Below the pieces are notes generated by a model, which had not been told where the DNA came from, did not search any database, and saw only the letters and a list, made by a program, of their open reading frames with translations. The translations under genes and the position numbers were made by a program. Positions 48,699 through 62,155 of a stretch of DNA of 64,000 bases are shown here, piece by piece (position 1 is the stretch's first letter; each line of letters starts with the position of its first letter). Source of the stretch: Nemophila menziesii. Its lineage: Eukaryota > Streptophyta > Magnoliopsida > Boraginales > Hydrophyllaceae. Location of the stretch: assembly GCA_029959085.1 (NCBI GenBank), contig JARWIR010000002.1:59140154-59204153 (forward strand), read 5' to 3'.

Positions 48699-50311
48699 GT
48701 GAAGGACACCCAAGTCCCTAAATTTTTTATATTTGAACACTTAGGTCCCTTAGTTCTTATTTATCTTTTTCCAAGTATCTTTTTTAACTTATACGGTTAT
48801 ATTTAATGGTCAAAACTTTGACTTTTTAAAATTCCTACATTTCAAATTATAAACTATTTTAATTGTATTATTTAATTAAGAGAATTAAGAAATATAATTT
48901 ATTTTTTGATACGTATTTTTGAAAATGTTTTTTTTATCAAAAATAATATAATAAATTTTAATATTATTATTTTTAATTTTTATTTTATTTTATTTGTAAG
49001 GTGAATGTCTTCACATAATTATTTTATAAAATAAAATATGATGAATTTTTTAGATAATATTTGGTATAAATAATACTTTTTAGTTTAAAATATTTTTTTC
49101 TATTTAACTTTTTTAAGCATTCAACACAAATGTATTATATATTTTTAAGAATCAAAATTACGTTTACATATGAAGAAAAAAGTTGAATAATTATCCAAGT
49201 AAAATTTTCTTTGATCTTTACCTCATTCTACAAAGATAAACATATAAAAAATTCACACATGCATTAAAGTATCACAATATTGTTAAAATTTGCTCATATC
49301 ATGCCAAAATTATATTCTTTTGCCTAAATTTTTATTCAAAAAACTAACAAAAATATATTTATTATTTTTTTAATTAGATAAAATGTATTCCCGACTATAT
49401 GATTACCATACTCACAAGATATCACAAAAATAACAATCACACTAAAATTTAAATATCTGCATGTTGAGAAGAGTCTGCCTCATCTACTATGATCTAACAA
49501 GACATATATTAGCAATGTGGAGGAGGCAACATCTTCTCGACATGGTGGATAATAAATTTATAGTATGAATGTTATTTTTGTCATGTCTTTTGAAATTGGT
49601 AATCATATGATTGATAATACTGTTTGTCTAATTTAAAAATTGAATATCTTCTTAAAACTTTTGGAAGAAAAAATTAAGCAAAACGATAAGGTTTACGTAT
49701 AAATAAGAGCAAATTTGAACAATCTTGCTATGTTTAATGAATGTGTGAGATTGTTTGTATAATTATCTTTGTAGAATGAGGTAAAATTATAGGAAATAAT
49801 ATATCCAACTTCTTTCTCAATATGTAAACGCAATTCTGATCTTAAAAATATATAATACGTCTGTGTTGAATGCTTAAAAGTTAAATAAAAAAAATTATTT
49901 GTATATTACAAAATATTATTCACACCAAATATTATTTAAATTATTTAATCTTTTTCCATTTTTACGATTTTATGAATAAAATATACATTCACCTTTCAAA
50001 TAAAAAAAGTAGATTTTAAAATTTATTATTTTTTTTGGTAAAAATATTTAACATATTTTGTGTCTAAAAATATAAATTATATTTCTTAATTCTATCAATC
50101 AAAGAATACAACTAAAAAAATAGGTTAAAAATTAAAAGTTTATATCTATACAAGTAGTTAATAAAGCGTACGAAAGGAATTTTAAGAAAACTAAAATTTT
50201 ATCCATTAAATATAATCATCCATATTAAAAAAGGGACTTGACAATAAATAAAAAAGAAATGAGGGAGCTATGTGTCCCAATATCAAATAGGGACCTAGAT
50301 GTCCTTTTCCC
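48699..50311. mobile_element. foldback Mutator-like element, copy 8 (1613 bp)
   Basis: Flanked by GGATTCAAAA (48689-48698) and GGATTAAAAA (from 50312). Confidence 0.85.
49460..49544 (+). other. central hairpin, copy 8
   Basis: Identical to copy 6. Confidence 0.5.
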
Positions 50312-50365
50312 GGATTAAAAAATGTTTTGTTTTCTTTTGTTTAGGCCGGACCATGGGTTTGGTCC

Positions 50366-50558
50366 AGCCCAAATATATCATATGTATTATAAATGTATAG
50401 TACATAGTACTCTTACTCCTTCGATATGGTCTTTTGACCCATCGACTTACTTTCCTATTATGTTTTGTCTGGCCTCTCCACACCTCAAATCTCACACTCT
50501 CTGTCTATCTCTCTTATTTCTCAGAAAGTAACTGTGTGTTTAATAGCTTGGTTACTGG
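50366..50558 (+). promoter_or_regulatory. plus-strand promoter and leader, copy 8
   Basis: Same haplotype as copy 7; donor at 50559. Confidence 0.5.
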
Positions 50559-51174
50559 GTAAGATTGGCACGGCTAAGCTTATTATTGATCAAAATCGTC
50601 TTTACATGTATATTTTTTACTCAAAACCTTAATATTTGTCAGTACATTGTTTCTTAAGTGCTTGGATCAATTGTATTTGTAAATATGATGGGTTCTTACG
50701 TGTTTTACTCTTTGATTTTGTTTATTTTCATTTGTTTAAATTGCATAGGTTCGTTAATTCCTTTATAAGTTGTGTGGGTTTGTTTATTCTTGAGAAATTA
50801 AAAAGGATAAATTGTTACGTTTTGGGTAATAATGTGGTTAAAACCCGTGAGTAAAATTATGAGATTAAGGGTATATGAGTTTATCACAACTCTCACAATC
50901 CCACTCCCTGTTTCATAACCGATGGGGCTTGCTATTGTAATTGGGTTTTTATTGCAATACCATATCATTGTGTATGGAAGTTGGTGTTTCTAAAAAAAAT
51001 TATCACCATTTGGTTTCATTCTGAGGCAATTTCAGTTTATGCTGTTATTTTTATTAACGGTATTTTCAATCTATTAATCTTAAACAAGTGACAAATTTTC
51101 TTAATATAGTTTTTAAATTCTTTTTATCAGTTTTTTAATTTAAAAATCTCTCTTCCTTAATGATGAATTTCTAT

Positions 51175-51237
51175 GTTATGATAGCTCTTGCGGAACTATT
51201 ATGCGATCAACTGAAAAAACAAAAACAAAGAGTATAA
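51175..51237 (+). pseudogene. short second exon, splice acceptor lost, copy 8
   Basis: TTTCTATG in place of TTTCTAGG; frame from ATG at 51178 unchanged. Confidence 0.35.
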
Positions 51238-51286
51238 GTTAGCAGTCATTTAATACAAGGTCCATAGATGATCCTCTCACATTTGT

Positions 51287-51380
51287 TGATCTCACATTTC
51301 TTGACATTTTTTGATCTCACATTTCTTGACATTTTTTGATCTCACATTTCTTGATATTTTTTGATCTCACATTTCTTGAT
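51287..51380 (+). repeat. 25-bp minisatellite, 4 repeats, copy 8
   Basis: Same array as copy 7. Confidence 0.85.
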
Positions 51381-52626
51381 GAGCCTGACCCACCCGTAAA
51401 GGACACTGAATCCTTTATTTATGTTGTTAATTGTTATTCATAATATTGATGGGCTTGGAATGCTTCTATTGAACATGTCAATGTAACTATATGTAAGTAT
51501 TAGTTGGTTAATGACCAAATAGGTAATTTATTACTTACAAGTTAAATTCACCCAAACTATGTTTGCATATCCTTTTCCCATGATTAATAAAGTTTATTGT
51601 ATGAGGACATTTTTGTTAAGTTGTCATCTATTGGTGTATGAATACTTGTAAGGTTTAAATATAGTTACTTGTCCCTAACTATATAGAGTCAATGAAGATA
51701 TTAAATGTGCGACCTATTTTAATCCTAATGATGAAAATAAAATCTGAGGCATTAATACTAAATGAGTTCTTCTTTTTAGTGTGTAATTGCAAGACAGGAC
51801 CTTGATTATGTTCTTAAAATTGAAATTTCCAGCATGAATCGACATCGAGAAAGGACATAATCCCTTCATCTTTTCTTTTATTTCGGAAAACAAGGAAGTA
51901 ATATGATATATTTCTAAATCGATATGTTAGATCAGCGATGTCCACTTGTATCATCCAAAAAACTTCCATAAAATCCGTGCAATTAACATTGACTAGATAC
52001 CCCATAAACATCTTATGTCACTACACACCCAACCTTTGTATGATTTTTTAATATTTTATATACAAACCAGACCCAATACAGAGGATACCTTACACCATAA
52101 AAACTCAGTATTACACCATAAGAGAAGGGTGTGAAGCCCACCCCTTGTCTATACAAAAGTATCATCACAAGCAAAATGTTGTACCATAAAATTACATCCA
52201 CTAAGAATCCGAGCACATCTGAGGCCCAAAAAATCGCACAACCTGTATTCTTCTCCCTTTGATACCCTTTACCACCCAACAACTCCATAATAAACAAACT
52301 AAAAAAACTAGAGTTATTTTCATAGTAACATAAAAAAAAACAAAAAAAAAACTGTAATTAAGTCAATTGCAATAATGATAATAAGATTTTTAGCAAAAAT
52401 AAACTTTATGAAGACATACGCCAACAAGATAATGCTGAAATTTAACTTAATAAAAAAGAAAGAAAGGAGGAAAGAAGAAGAGTTAAGAAACATTCCATTA
52501 TCCATTAACTATAAAAACTCAAATGTACTTGACCTTAAAATCCACAATTAGAAGAAAACTCTAGTTGCTTTACCAAGTTCATGAATTATTACAATTCTAA
52601 TTAACATATTAAAATTAAGAAAAATT

Positions 52627-52786
52627 CTTCCATCCAATATTTGATGATCCTACACCAATTATATTCATACACATACCCCATGTTTTAAACTTACAAAAGT
52701 TAATTTATTAATTTAATGACATGTGTTTTGTTATAAAAATCAATGGTTACGATATAAATATTTGACCATCCCTTATTGGATGGAAG
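52627..52786. mobile_element. Stowaway-like MITE, copy 8
   Basis: Both ends intact; TA on the right flank. Confidence 0.55.
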
Positions 52787-53867
52787 TATTTCTTACAAAG
52801 ATATATTAAAATATAAAATAAAATCTCCATTAGGAAATTGGTTATTTCAGTCATGATTTCTAGCTTCATTTAGAACTTGATTTTGTTTTGATTCTTTTAA
52901 ACATATAAACATCAAAGTTGTGGACGATTGTGCAGATTGTAAGTTTATCATTTTGCCATGTTTTGCTCTATTTTGCATCATAGCATAATTACAAAACGAA
53001 GAGGAATTTCTAAGAATCAATTAATTTTGAACACAATATATTAACAAGAAAAATATGACATTTTCCAATCACATTATCATTAACTTGAGAATTATCCTGA
53101 AAATACACCCCTATATTCCTTAAGACATCAATTACATATATTGGAACAGAAAGAAAAATCAACTACATATCTGCCCCTCGGACAACTGGTGAAACCATTT
53201 TTAACTAACACAGGCTTATTTGCATCTTTTGGAAACATAGTGAACTCTTGAATAAAAAATGGGGTGTGTATGCTAAAAAGTAGTTTTTCTAGGTAGGAGG
53301 AAACTTAAAAAGAAAGATACAAGAAAACGATTCCACCACGAGCATGTGATATTTGTCTTTCCAATTATATTTATTCCTCTTTCTTTTGCTAAAACAGATA
53401 AAAATCTAAGTTGCTAAATTGATGCAATTACTAGTGTATCAAATGATTATATGGCTTTTAATCGAATGAATAGCGTCCATTTTTTCACAAATGGGTATAT
53501 ATTGCGACATTTAAGGACACGAGACTACTAACTAATTAATATGAAAAATTACACAACCTTTTATAAATTTATTATTTAAACATTCAAGACAAGTAATTTG
53601 TTTATTTATAATTGAATAGGGGCATGCATCTTGTAGCATAAGTGAATTAAAAGTTTTCAATGTAATAAGGATTACATACATTAGAAAATCCAAGCTAATC
53701 TCACAAAGGTTTTGTTTCATTTTTGGTTTCAGAACCTATAAGAGTTTGTGTAATTCAGACATTTAATATATATATCAATGGAATAATTTGTATATGTTAC
53801 AATTGAAATATGAAATGACATGATCAACAACGTTATATATGTATAATTAGTCTCGTTCACTATACTA

Positions 53868-54395
53868 TTTCAATTTCTACAACCCAAAAATCCAGATATG
53901 AAAGAGACACAGGAGACACAAGAAGTCTTTAGTACTTTCCATTTAGAATCATCTACTTGTGGACAAGTAAATATTTCACTCAGGTGTAACGATACTTTGA
54001 GAAGAAACAATACTGAGTATGTGAGCATTCATACAGTGCTCAAATATGTTGAACAAAACTATTCAAAATCAGAGTAAAGATCTTGATTTATCTTCTGGGT
54101 TGAAGGAACTATGCGAAAGATTTGTAAGATTACAGTTACCTTCAAGTTCCACTAGTAGTACAGGGTAAATGCAAAGAAAATATTTTTAAGTGTTGCGGGC
54201 CCATCTGTAGTTAAAGATGATATAACTAACGGCAATGAAAAAATTCGTATATCTATAGTAAATGAAACAGGTATTGAAGAGGAACTTCCGAGATTTATTT
54301 ACATGAAATAAAGTAACCCAAACACACAATTTAGGAATCCTTCTCTTTGAATTGACTCTATCCAGAATTTCCACCTGTCCAAACAACACAGATAG
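53868..54395 (+). pseudogene. SUVR-like pseudogene fragment, copy 9
   Basis: First stretch has Lys to Met (AGATATGAAAG); third stretch returns to VVKDDITNGNEKIRIS, the allele of copies 1-3. Confidence 0.6.
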
Positions 54396-54549
54396 TTCAT
54401 ATACCTTTGCCTAGCATCAACTAAATAAAATCGATATTAAATTTATACATAAAACCATACATTAACCACCACCGCACTAAATCAATTAACTCAACAGTAA
54501 CATAAATGAAAGTAATAGTAACAAGTAACATTTATCAAGTAAATCTTAC

Positions 54550-54644
54550 AATAAAAAATATGAAACCTCCCTGAAATGGCATGGTCAACGATCTTATTCG
54601 ATTTGTTTATATCTTCTGTAATATTTTTCTTAACATTGCCCGTC
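54550..54644 (-). pseudogene. minus-strand exon-like segment, copy 9
   Basis: The last exon base before the donor is changed (T|GTAAG), and GGCCCGAC became TGCCCGTC. Frame open. Confidence 0.4.
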
Positions 54645-55259
54645 CTGTATGAAAAACAAGGGATTAATCCCAATTTCATGACGATTATCAGTAAATAACA
54701 CATAAATTTTACAATTCACTTATTCACGGCTTATTTTCATATCTGCACAATAATAACACGTGTTTCAAGTTAAGATGGATATACAGATGTATAGAGAAAA
54801 AGGTGTTTTGGGAGGTAAATGTACCAACATTTGGCTACTGATGGGATGGCCAAACTTCTTTTGGATAGGAACTATTACTATTGACATTTCAATAGAGTTT
54901 TATTTTTGGGTGCCCCTATGGCTCAGATTTATTTAGGCAAATCAACCACATACACTTTCTTCATTAGTTTTCTGTCAAACAATTTCATTATCAAAAGTAA
55001 CACATCCTCACTATCTCTTACGTTTGTTTTCACTTAGGGTTGCGTGAAGATTCAATTTTTAGTTATTACAAATTAATAATCGAGAATTATAAAATAAGAA
55101 AGGAATCGAAAGATTACCTGATTTAAAAGCCACTGATTGAAGGAAGGATCGATTTTGGAGAAGATCGTTTATCTTTATGCTGTCCAATGATACCCTTCTT
55201 TACTTTTTACTTTCTACCAATTGACCAGAGGAATAAGGGAACCAAAGATAGATAACGGT

Positions 55260-55317
55260 GTTTTATAGATACAATGTTGATTGTAAAAAAATAAATACAC
55301 ACCATTTTACATGGGCC
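55260..55317 (-). promoter_or_regulatory. minus-strand promoter, copy 9
   Basis: TATA box (55260-55269) and the TGGGCC motif are intact. Confidence 0.5.
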
Positions 55318-55431
55318 GGCAGTATGCTAATATGACACTTAAAATATAGTCACGTATTTAATTTTTTATTAAAACTCAAACCCGCGCCCTAAAAACTCCC
55401 CGCCCACCCTTTGACCCAATAGGATTCAAAA

Positions 55432-57035
55432 GTGAAGGACACCCAAGTCCCTAAATTTTTTATATTTGAACACTTAGGTCCCTTAGTTCTTATTTATCTT
55501 TTTCCAAGTCCCTTTTTTAACTTATACGGTTATATTTAATGGTCAAAACTTGGACTTTTAAAATTCCTACATTTCAAATTATAAACTATTTAAATTGTAT
55601 TATTTAATTAAGAGAATTAAGAAATATAATTTATTTTTTGAGACGTATTTTTGAAAATGTTTTTTTATCAAAAATAATATAATAAATTTTAATATTATTT
55701 TTTTAAATTTTTTTTTTATTTGTAAGGTGAATGTCTTCACATAATTATTTTATAAAATAAAATATGATGAATTTTTTAGATAATATTTGGTATAAATAAT
55801 ACTTTTTAGTTTAAAATATTTTTTTCTATTTAACTTTTAAGCATTCGACACAAATGTATTATATATTTTTAAGAATCAAAATTACGTTTACATATTAAGA
55901 AAAAAGTTGAATAATTATCAAGGTAAAATTTTCTTTGATCTTTACCTCATTCTACAAAGATAAACATATAAAAAATTCACACATGCATTAAAGTATCACA
56001 ATATTGTTAAAATTTGCTCATATCATGCCAAAATTCTATTCTTTTGCCTAAATTTTTATTCAAAAAACTAACAGAAATATATTTATTATTTTTTTAATTA
56101 GATAAAATGTATTCCCGACTATATGATTACCATACTCACAAGATATCACAAAAATAACAATCACACTAAAATTTAAATATCTGCATGTTGAGAAGAGTCT
56201 GCCTCATCTACTATGATCTAACAAGACATATATTAGCAATGTGGAGGAGGCAACATCTTCTCGACATGGTGGATAATAAATTTATAGTATGAATGTTATT
56301 TTTGTCATGTCTTTTGAAATTGGTAATCATATGATTGATAATACTGTTTGTCTAATTTAAAAATTGAATATCTTCTTAAAACTTTTGGAAGAAAAAATTA
56401 AGCAAAACGATAAGGTTTACGTATAAATAAGAGCAAATTTGAACAATCTTGCTATGTTTAATGAATGTGTGAGATTGTTTGTATAATTATCTTTGTAGAA
56501 TGAGGTAAAATTATAGGAAATAATATATCCAACTTCTTTCTCAATATGTAAACGCAATTCTGATCTTAAAAATATATAATACGTCTGTGTTGAATGCTTA
56601 AAAGTTAAATAAAAAAAATTATTTGTATATTACAAAATATTATTCACACCAAATATTATTTAAATTATTTAATCTTTTTCCATTTTTACGATTTTATGAA
56701 TAAAATATACATTCACCTTTCAAATAAAAAAAGTAGATTTTAAAATTTATTATTTTTTTTGGTAAAAATATTTAACATATTTTGTGTCTAAAAATATAAA
56801 TTATATTTCTTAATTCTATCAATCAAAGAATACAACTAAAAAAATAGGTTAAAAATTAAAAGTTTATATCTATACAAGTAGTTAATAAAGCGTACGAAAG
56901 GAATTTTAAGAAAACTAAAATTTTATCCATTAAATATAATCATCCATATTAAAAAAGGGACTTGACAATAAATAAAAAAGAAATGAGGGAGCTATGTGTC
57001 CCAATATCAAATAGGGACCTAGATGTCCTTTTCCC
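55432..57035. mobile_element. foldback Mutator-like element, copy 9 (1604 bp)
   Basis: Flanked by GGATTCAAAA (55422-55431) and GGATTAAAAA (from 57036). The left half follows copy 10, the right half follows copy 8. Confidence 0.85.
56184..56268 (+). other. central hairpin, copy 9
   Basis: Identical to copy 6. Confidence 0.5.
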
Positions 57036-57089
57036 GGATTAAAAAATGTTTTGTTTTCTTTTGTTTATGCCGGACCATGGGTTTGGTCC

Positions 57090-57292
57090 AGCCCAAATAT
57101 ATCATATGTATTATAAATGTATAGTACATAGTACTCTTACTCCTTCGATATGGTCTTTTGACCCATCGACTTACTTTCCTATTATGTTTTGTCTGGCCTC
57201 TCCACACCTCAAATCTCACACTCTCTGTCTATCTCTCTTATTTCTCAGAAAGTAACTGTGTGTTTAATAGCTTGGTTACTGGGTAAGATTGG
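57090..57292 (+). promoter_or_regulatory. plus-strand promoter and leader, copy 9
   Basis: Same haplotype as copies 7 and 8 with a private change upstream (TTATGCCGG for TTAGGCCGG); donor at 57293. Confidence 0.5.
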
Positions 57293-57898
57293 CACGGCTA
57301 AGCTTATTATTGATCAAAATCGTCTTTACATGTATATTTTTTACTCAAAACCTTAATATTTGTCAGTACATTGTTTCTTAAGTGCTTGGATCAATTGTAT
57401 TTGTAAATATGATGGGTTCTTACGTGTTTTACTCTTTGATTTTGTTTATTTTCATTTGTTTAAATTGCATAGGTTCGTTAATTCCTTTATAAGTTGTGTG
57501 GGTTTGTTTATTCTTGAGAAATTAAAAAGGATAAATTGTTACGTTTTGGGTAATAATGTGGTTAAAACCCGTGAGTAAAATTATGAGATTAAGGGTATAT
57601 GAGTTTATCACAACTCTCACAATCCCACTCCCTGTTTCATAACCGATGGGGCTTGCTATTGTAATTGGGTTTTTATTGCAATACCATATCATTGTGTATG
57701 GAAGTTGGTGTTTCTAAAAAAAATTATCACCATTTGGTTTCATTCTGAGGCAATTTCAGTTTATGCTGTTATTTTTATTAACGGTATTTTCAATCTATTA
57801 ATCTTAAACAAGTGACAAATTTTCTTAATATAGTTTTTAAATTCTTTTTATCAGTTTTTTAATTTAAAAATCTCTCTTCCTTAATGATGAATTTCTAT

Positions 57899-57961
57899 GT
57901 TATGATAGCTCTTGCGGAACTATTATGCGATCAACTGAAAAAACAAAAACAAAGAGTATAA
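57899..57961 (+). pseudogene. short second exon, splice acceptor lost, copy 9
   Basis: TTTCTATG in place of TTTCTAGG; frame from ATG at 57902 unchanged. Confidence 0.35.
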
Positions 57962-58010
57962 GTTAGCAGTCATTTAATACAAGGTCCATAGATGATCCTC
58001 TCACATTTGT

Positions 58011-58104
58011 TGATCTCACATTTCTTGACATTTTTTGATCTCACATTTCTTGACATTTTTTGATCTCACATTTCTTGATATTTTTTGATCTCACATTTCT
58101 TGAT
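58011..58104 (+). repeat. 25-bp minisatellite, 4 repeats, copy 9
   Basis: Same array as copies 7 and 8. Confidence 0.85.
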
Positions 58105-59350
58105 GAGCCTGACCCACCCGTAAAGGACACTGAATCCTTTATTTATGTTGTTAATTGTTATTCATAATATTGATGGGCTTGGAATGCTTCTATTGAACAT
58201 GTCAATGTAACTATATGTAAGTATTAGTTGGTTAATGACCAAATAGGTAATTTATTACTTACAAGTTAAATTCACCCAAACTATGTTTGCATATCCTTTT
58301 CCCATGATTAATAAAGTTTATTGTATGAGGACATTTTTGTTAAGTTGTCATCTATTGGTGTATGAATACTTGTAAGGTTTAAATATAGTTACTTGTCCCT
58401 AACTATATAGAGTCAATGAAGATATTAAATGTGCGACCTATTTTAATCCTAATGATGAAAATAAAATCTGAGGCATTAATACTAAATGAGTTCTTCTTTT
58501 TAGTGTGTAATTGCAAGACAGGACCTTGATTATGTTCTTAAAATTGAAATTTCCAGCATGAATCGACATCGAGAAAGGACATAATCCCTTCATCTTTTCT
58601 TTTATTTCGGAAAACAAGGAAGTAATATGATATATTTCTAAATCGATATGTTAGATCAGCGATGTCCACTTGTATCATCCAAAAAACTTCCATAAAATCC
58701 GTGCAATTAACATTGACTAGATACCCCATAAACATCTTATGTCACTACACACCCAACCTTTGTATGATTTTTTAATATTTTATATACAAACCAGACCCAA
58801 TACAGAGGATACCTTACACCATAAAAACTCAGTATTACACCATAAGAGAAGGGTGTGAAGCCCACCCCTTGTCTATACAAAAGTATCATCACAAGCAAAA
58901 TGTTGTACCATAAAATTACATCCACTAAGAATCCGAGCACATCTGAGGCCCAAAAAATCGCACAACCTGTATTCTTCTCCCTTTGATACCCTTTACCACC
59001 CAACAACTCCATAATAAACAAACTAAAAAAACTAGAGTTATTTTCATAGTAACATAAAAAAAAACAAAAAAAAAACTGTAATTAAGTCAATTGCAATAAT
59101 GATAATAAGATTTTTAGCAAAAATAAACTTTATGAAGACATACGCCAACAAGATAATGCTGAAATTTAACTTAATAAAAAAGAAAGAAAGGAGGAAAGAA
59201 GAAGAGTTAAGAAACATTCCATTATCCATTAACTATAAAAACTCAAATGTACTTGACCTTAAAATCCACAATTAGAAGAAAACTCTAGTTGCTTTACCAA
59301 GTTCATGAATTATTACAATTCTAATTAACATATTAAAATTAAGAAAAATT

Positions 59351-59510
59351 CTTCCATCCAATATTTGATGATCCTACACCAATTATATTCATACACATAC
59401 CCCATGTTTTAAACTTACAAAAGTTAATTTATTAATTTAATGACATGTGTTTTGTTATAAAAATCAATGGTTACGATATAAATATTTGACCATCCCTTAT
59501 TGGATGGAAG
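59351..59510. mobile_element. Stowaway-like MITE, copy 9
   Basis: Both ends intact; TA on the right flank. Confidence 0.55.
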
Positions 59511-60591
59511 TATTTCTTACAAAGATATATTAAAATATAAAATAAAATCTCCATTAGGAAATTGGTTATTTCAGTCATGATTTCTAGCTTCATTTAGAAC
59601 TTGATTTTGTTTTGATTCTTTTAAACATATAAACATCAAAGTTGTGGACGATTGTGCAGATTGTAAGTTTATCATTTTGCCATGTTTTGCTCTATTTTGC
59701 ATCATAGCATAATTACAAAACGAAGAGGAATTTCTAAGAATCAATTAATTTTGAACACAATATATTAACAAGAAAAATATGACATTTTCCAATCACATTA
59801 TCATTAACTTGAGAATTATCCTGAAAATACACCCCTATATTCCTTAAGACATCAATTACATATATTGGAACAGAAAGAAAAATCAACTACATATCTGCTC
59901 CTCGGACAACTGGTGAAACCATTTTTAACTAACACAGGCTTATTTGCATCTTTTGGAAACATAGTGAACTCTTGAATAAAAAATGGGGTGTGTATGCTAA
60001 AAAGTAGTTTTTCTAGGTAGGAGGAAACTTAAAAAGAAAGATACAAGAAAACGATTCCACCACGAGCATGTGATATTTGTCTTTCCAATTATATTTATTC
60101 CTCTTTCTTTTGCTAAAACAGATAAAAATCTAAGTTGCTAAATTGATGCAATTACTAGTGTATCAAATGATTATATGGCTTTTAATCGAATGAATAGCGT
60201 CCATTTTTTCACAAATGGGTATATATTGCGACATTTAAGGACACAAGACTACTAACTAATTAATATGAAAAATTACACAACCTTTTATAAATTTATTATT
60301 TAAACATTCAAGACAAGTAATTTGTTTATTTATAATTGAATAGGGGCATGCATCTTGTAGCATAAGTGAATTAAAAGTTTTCAATGTAATAAGGATTACA
60401 TACATTAGAAAATCCAAGCTAATCTCACAAAGGTTTTGTTTCATTTTTGGTTTCAGAACCTATAAGAGTTTGTGTAATTCAGACATTTAATATATATATC
60501 AATGGAATAATTTGTATATGTTACAATTGAAATATGAAATGACATGATCAACAACGTTATATATGTATAATTAGTCTCGTTCACTATACTA

Positions 60592-61119
60592 TTTCAATTT
60601 CTACAACCCAAAAATCCAGATATGAAAGAGACACAGGAGACACAAGAAGTCTTTAGTACTTTCCATTTAGAATCATCTACTTGTGGACAAGTAAATATTT
60701 CACTCAGGTGTAACGATACTTTGAGAAGAAAAAATACTGAGTATGTGAGCATTCATACAGTGCTCAAATATGTTGAACAAAACTATTCAAAATCAGAGTA
60801 AAGATCTTGATTTATCTTCTGGGTTGAAGGAACTATGCGAAAGATTTGTAAGATTACAGTTACCTTCAAGTTCCACTAGTAGTACAGGGTAAATGCAAAG
60901 AAAATATTTTTAAGTGTTGCGGGCCCATCTGTAGTTAAAGATGATATAACTAACGGCAATGAAAAAATTCGTATATCTATAGTAAATGAAACAGGTATTG
61001 AAGAGGAACTTCCGAGATTTATTTACATGAAATAAAGTAACCCAAACACACAATTTAGGAATCCTTCTCTTTGAATTGACTCTATCCAGAATTTCCACCT
61101 GTCCAAACAACACAGATAG
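60592..61119 (+). pseudogene. SUVR-like pseudogene fragment, copy 10
   Basis: As copy 9, with one private change (RRNNT to RRKNT). Confidence 0.6.
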
Positions 61120-61273
61120 TTCATATACCTTTGCCTAGCATCAACTAAATAAAATCGATATTAAATTTATACATAAAACCATACATTAACCACCACCGCA
61201 CTAAATCAATTAACTCAACAGTAACATAAATGAAAGTAATAGTAACAAGTAACATTTATCAAGTAAATCTTAC

Positions 61274-61368
61274 AATAAAAAATATGAAACCTCCCTGAAA
61301 TGGCATGGTCAACGATCTTATTCGATTTGTTTATATCTTCTGTAATATTTTTCTTAACATTGCCCGTC
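61274..61368 (-). pseudogene. minus-strand exon-like segment, copy 10
   Basis: As copy 9. Confidence 0.4.
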
Positions 61369-61983
61369 CTGTATGAAAAACAAGGGATTAATCCCAATTT
61401 CATGACGATTATCAGTAAATAACACATAAATTTTACAATTCACTTATTCACGGCTTATTTTCATATCTGCACAATAATAACACGTGTTTCAAGTTAAGAT
61501 GGATATACAGATGTATAGAGAAAAAGGTGTTTTGGGAGGTAAATGTACCAACATTTGGCTACTGATGGGATGGCCAAACTTCTTTTGGATAGGAACTATT
61601 ACTATTGACATTTCAATAGAGTTTTATTTTTGGGTGCCCCTATGGCTCAGATTTATTTAGGCAAATCAACCACATACACTTTCTTCATTAGTTTTCTGTC
61701 AAACAATTTCATTATCAAAAGTAACACATCCTCACTATCTCTTACGTTTGTTTTCACTTAGGGTTGCGTGAAGATTCAATTTTTAGTTATTACAAATTAA
61801 TAATCGAGAATTATAAAATAAGAAAGGAATCGAAAGATTACCTGATTTAAAAGCCACTGATTGAAGGAAGGATCGATTTTGGAGAAGATCGTTTATCTTT
61901 ATGCTGTCCAATGATACCCTTCTTTACTTTTTACTTTCTACCAATTGACCAGAGGAATAAGGGAACCAAAGATAGATAACGGT

Positions 61984-62042
61984 GTTTTATAGATACAATG
62001 TTGATTGTAAAAAAATAAATACACACCATTTTACATGGGCCG
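61984..62042 (-). promoter_or_regulatory. minus-strand promoter, copy 10
   Basis: TATA box (61984-61993) and the TGGGCC motif are intact. Confidence 0.5.
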
Positions 62043-62155
62043 GCAGTATGCTAATATGACACTTAAAATATAGTCACGTATTTAATTTTTTATTAAAACT
62101 CAAACCCGCGCCCTAAAAACTCCCCGCCCACCCTTTGACCCAATAGGATTCAAAA

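Larger units (their letters stand above)
46640..53378. repeat. macrosatellite unit, copy 8 (6739 bp)
   Basis: Longest copy. The left half resembles copies 6 and 7; from about 49380 onward it is almost identical to copy 9. Four minisatellite repeats and a lost splice acceptor. Confidence 0.98.
53379..60102. repeat. macrosatellite unit, copy 9 (6724 bp)
   Basis: Left 2.7 kb nearly identical to copy 10 (shared AGATATGAAAG, TTGCCCGTCC, AACAGAAATAT); right 4 kb nearly identical to copy 8. This is the pattern left by a recent duplication of a single unit. Confidence 0.98.
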
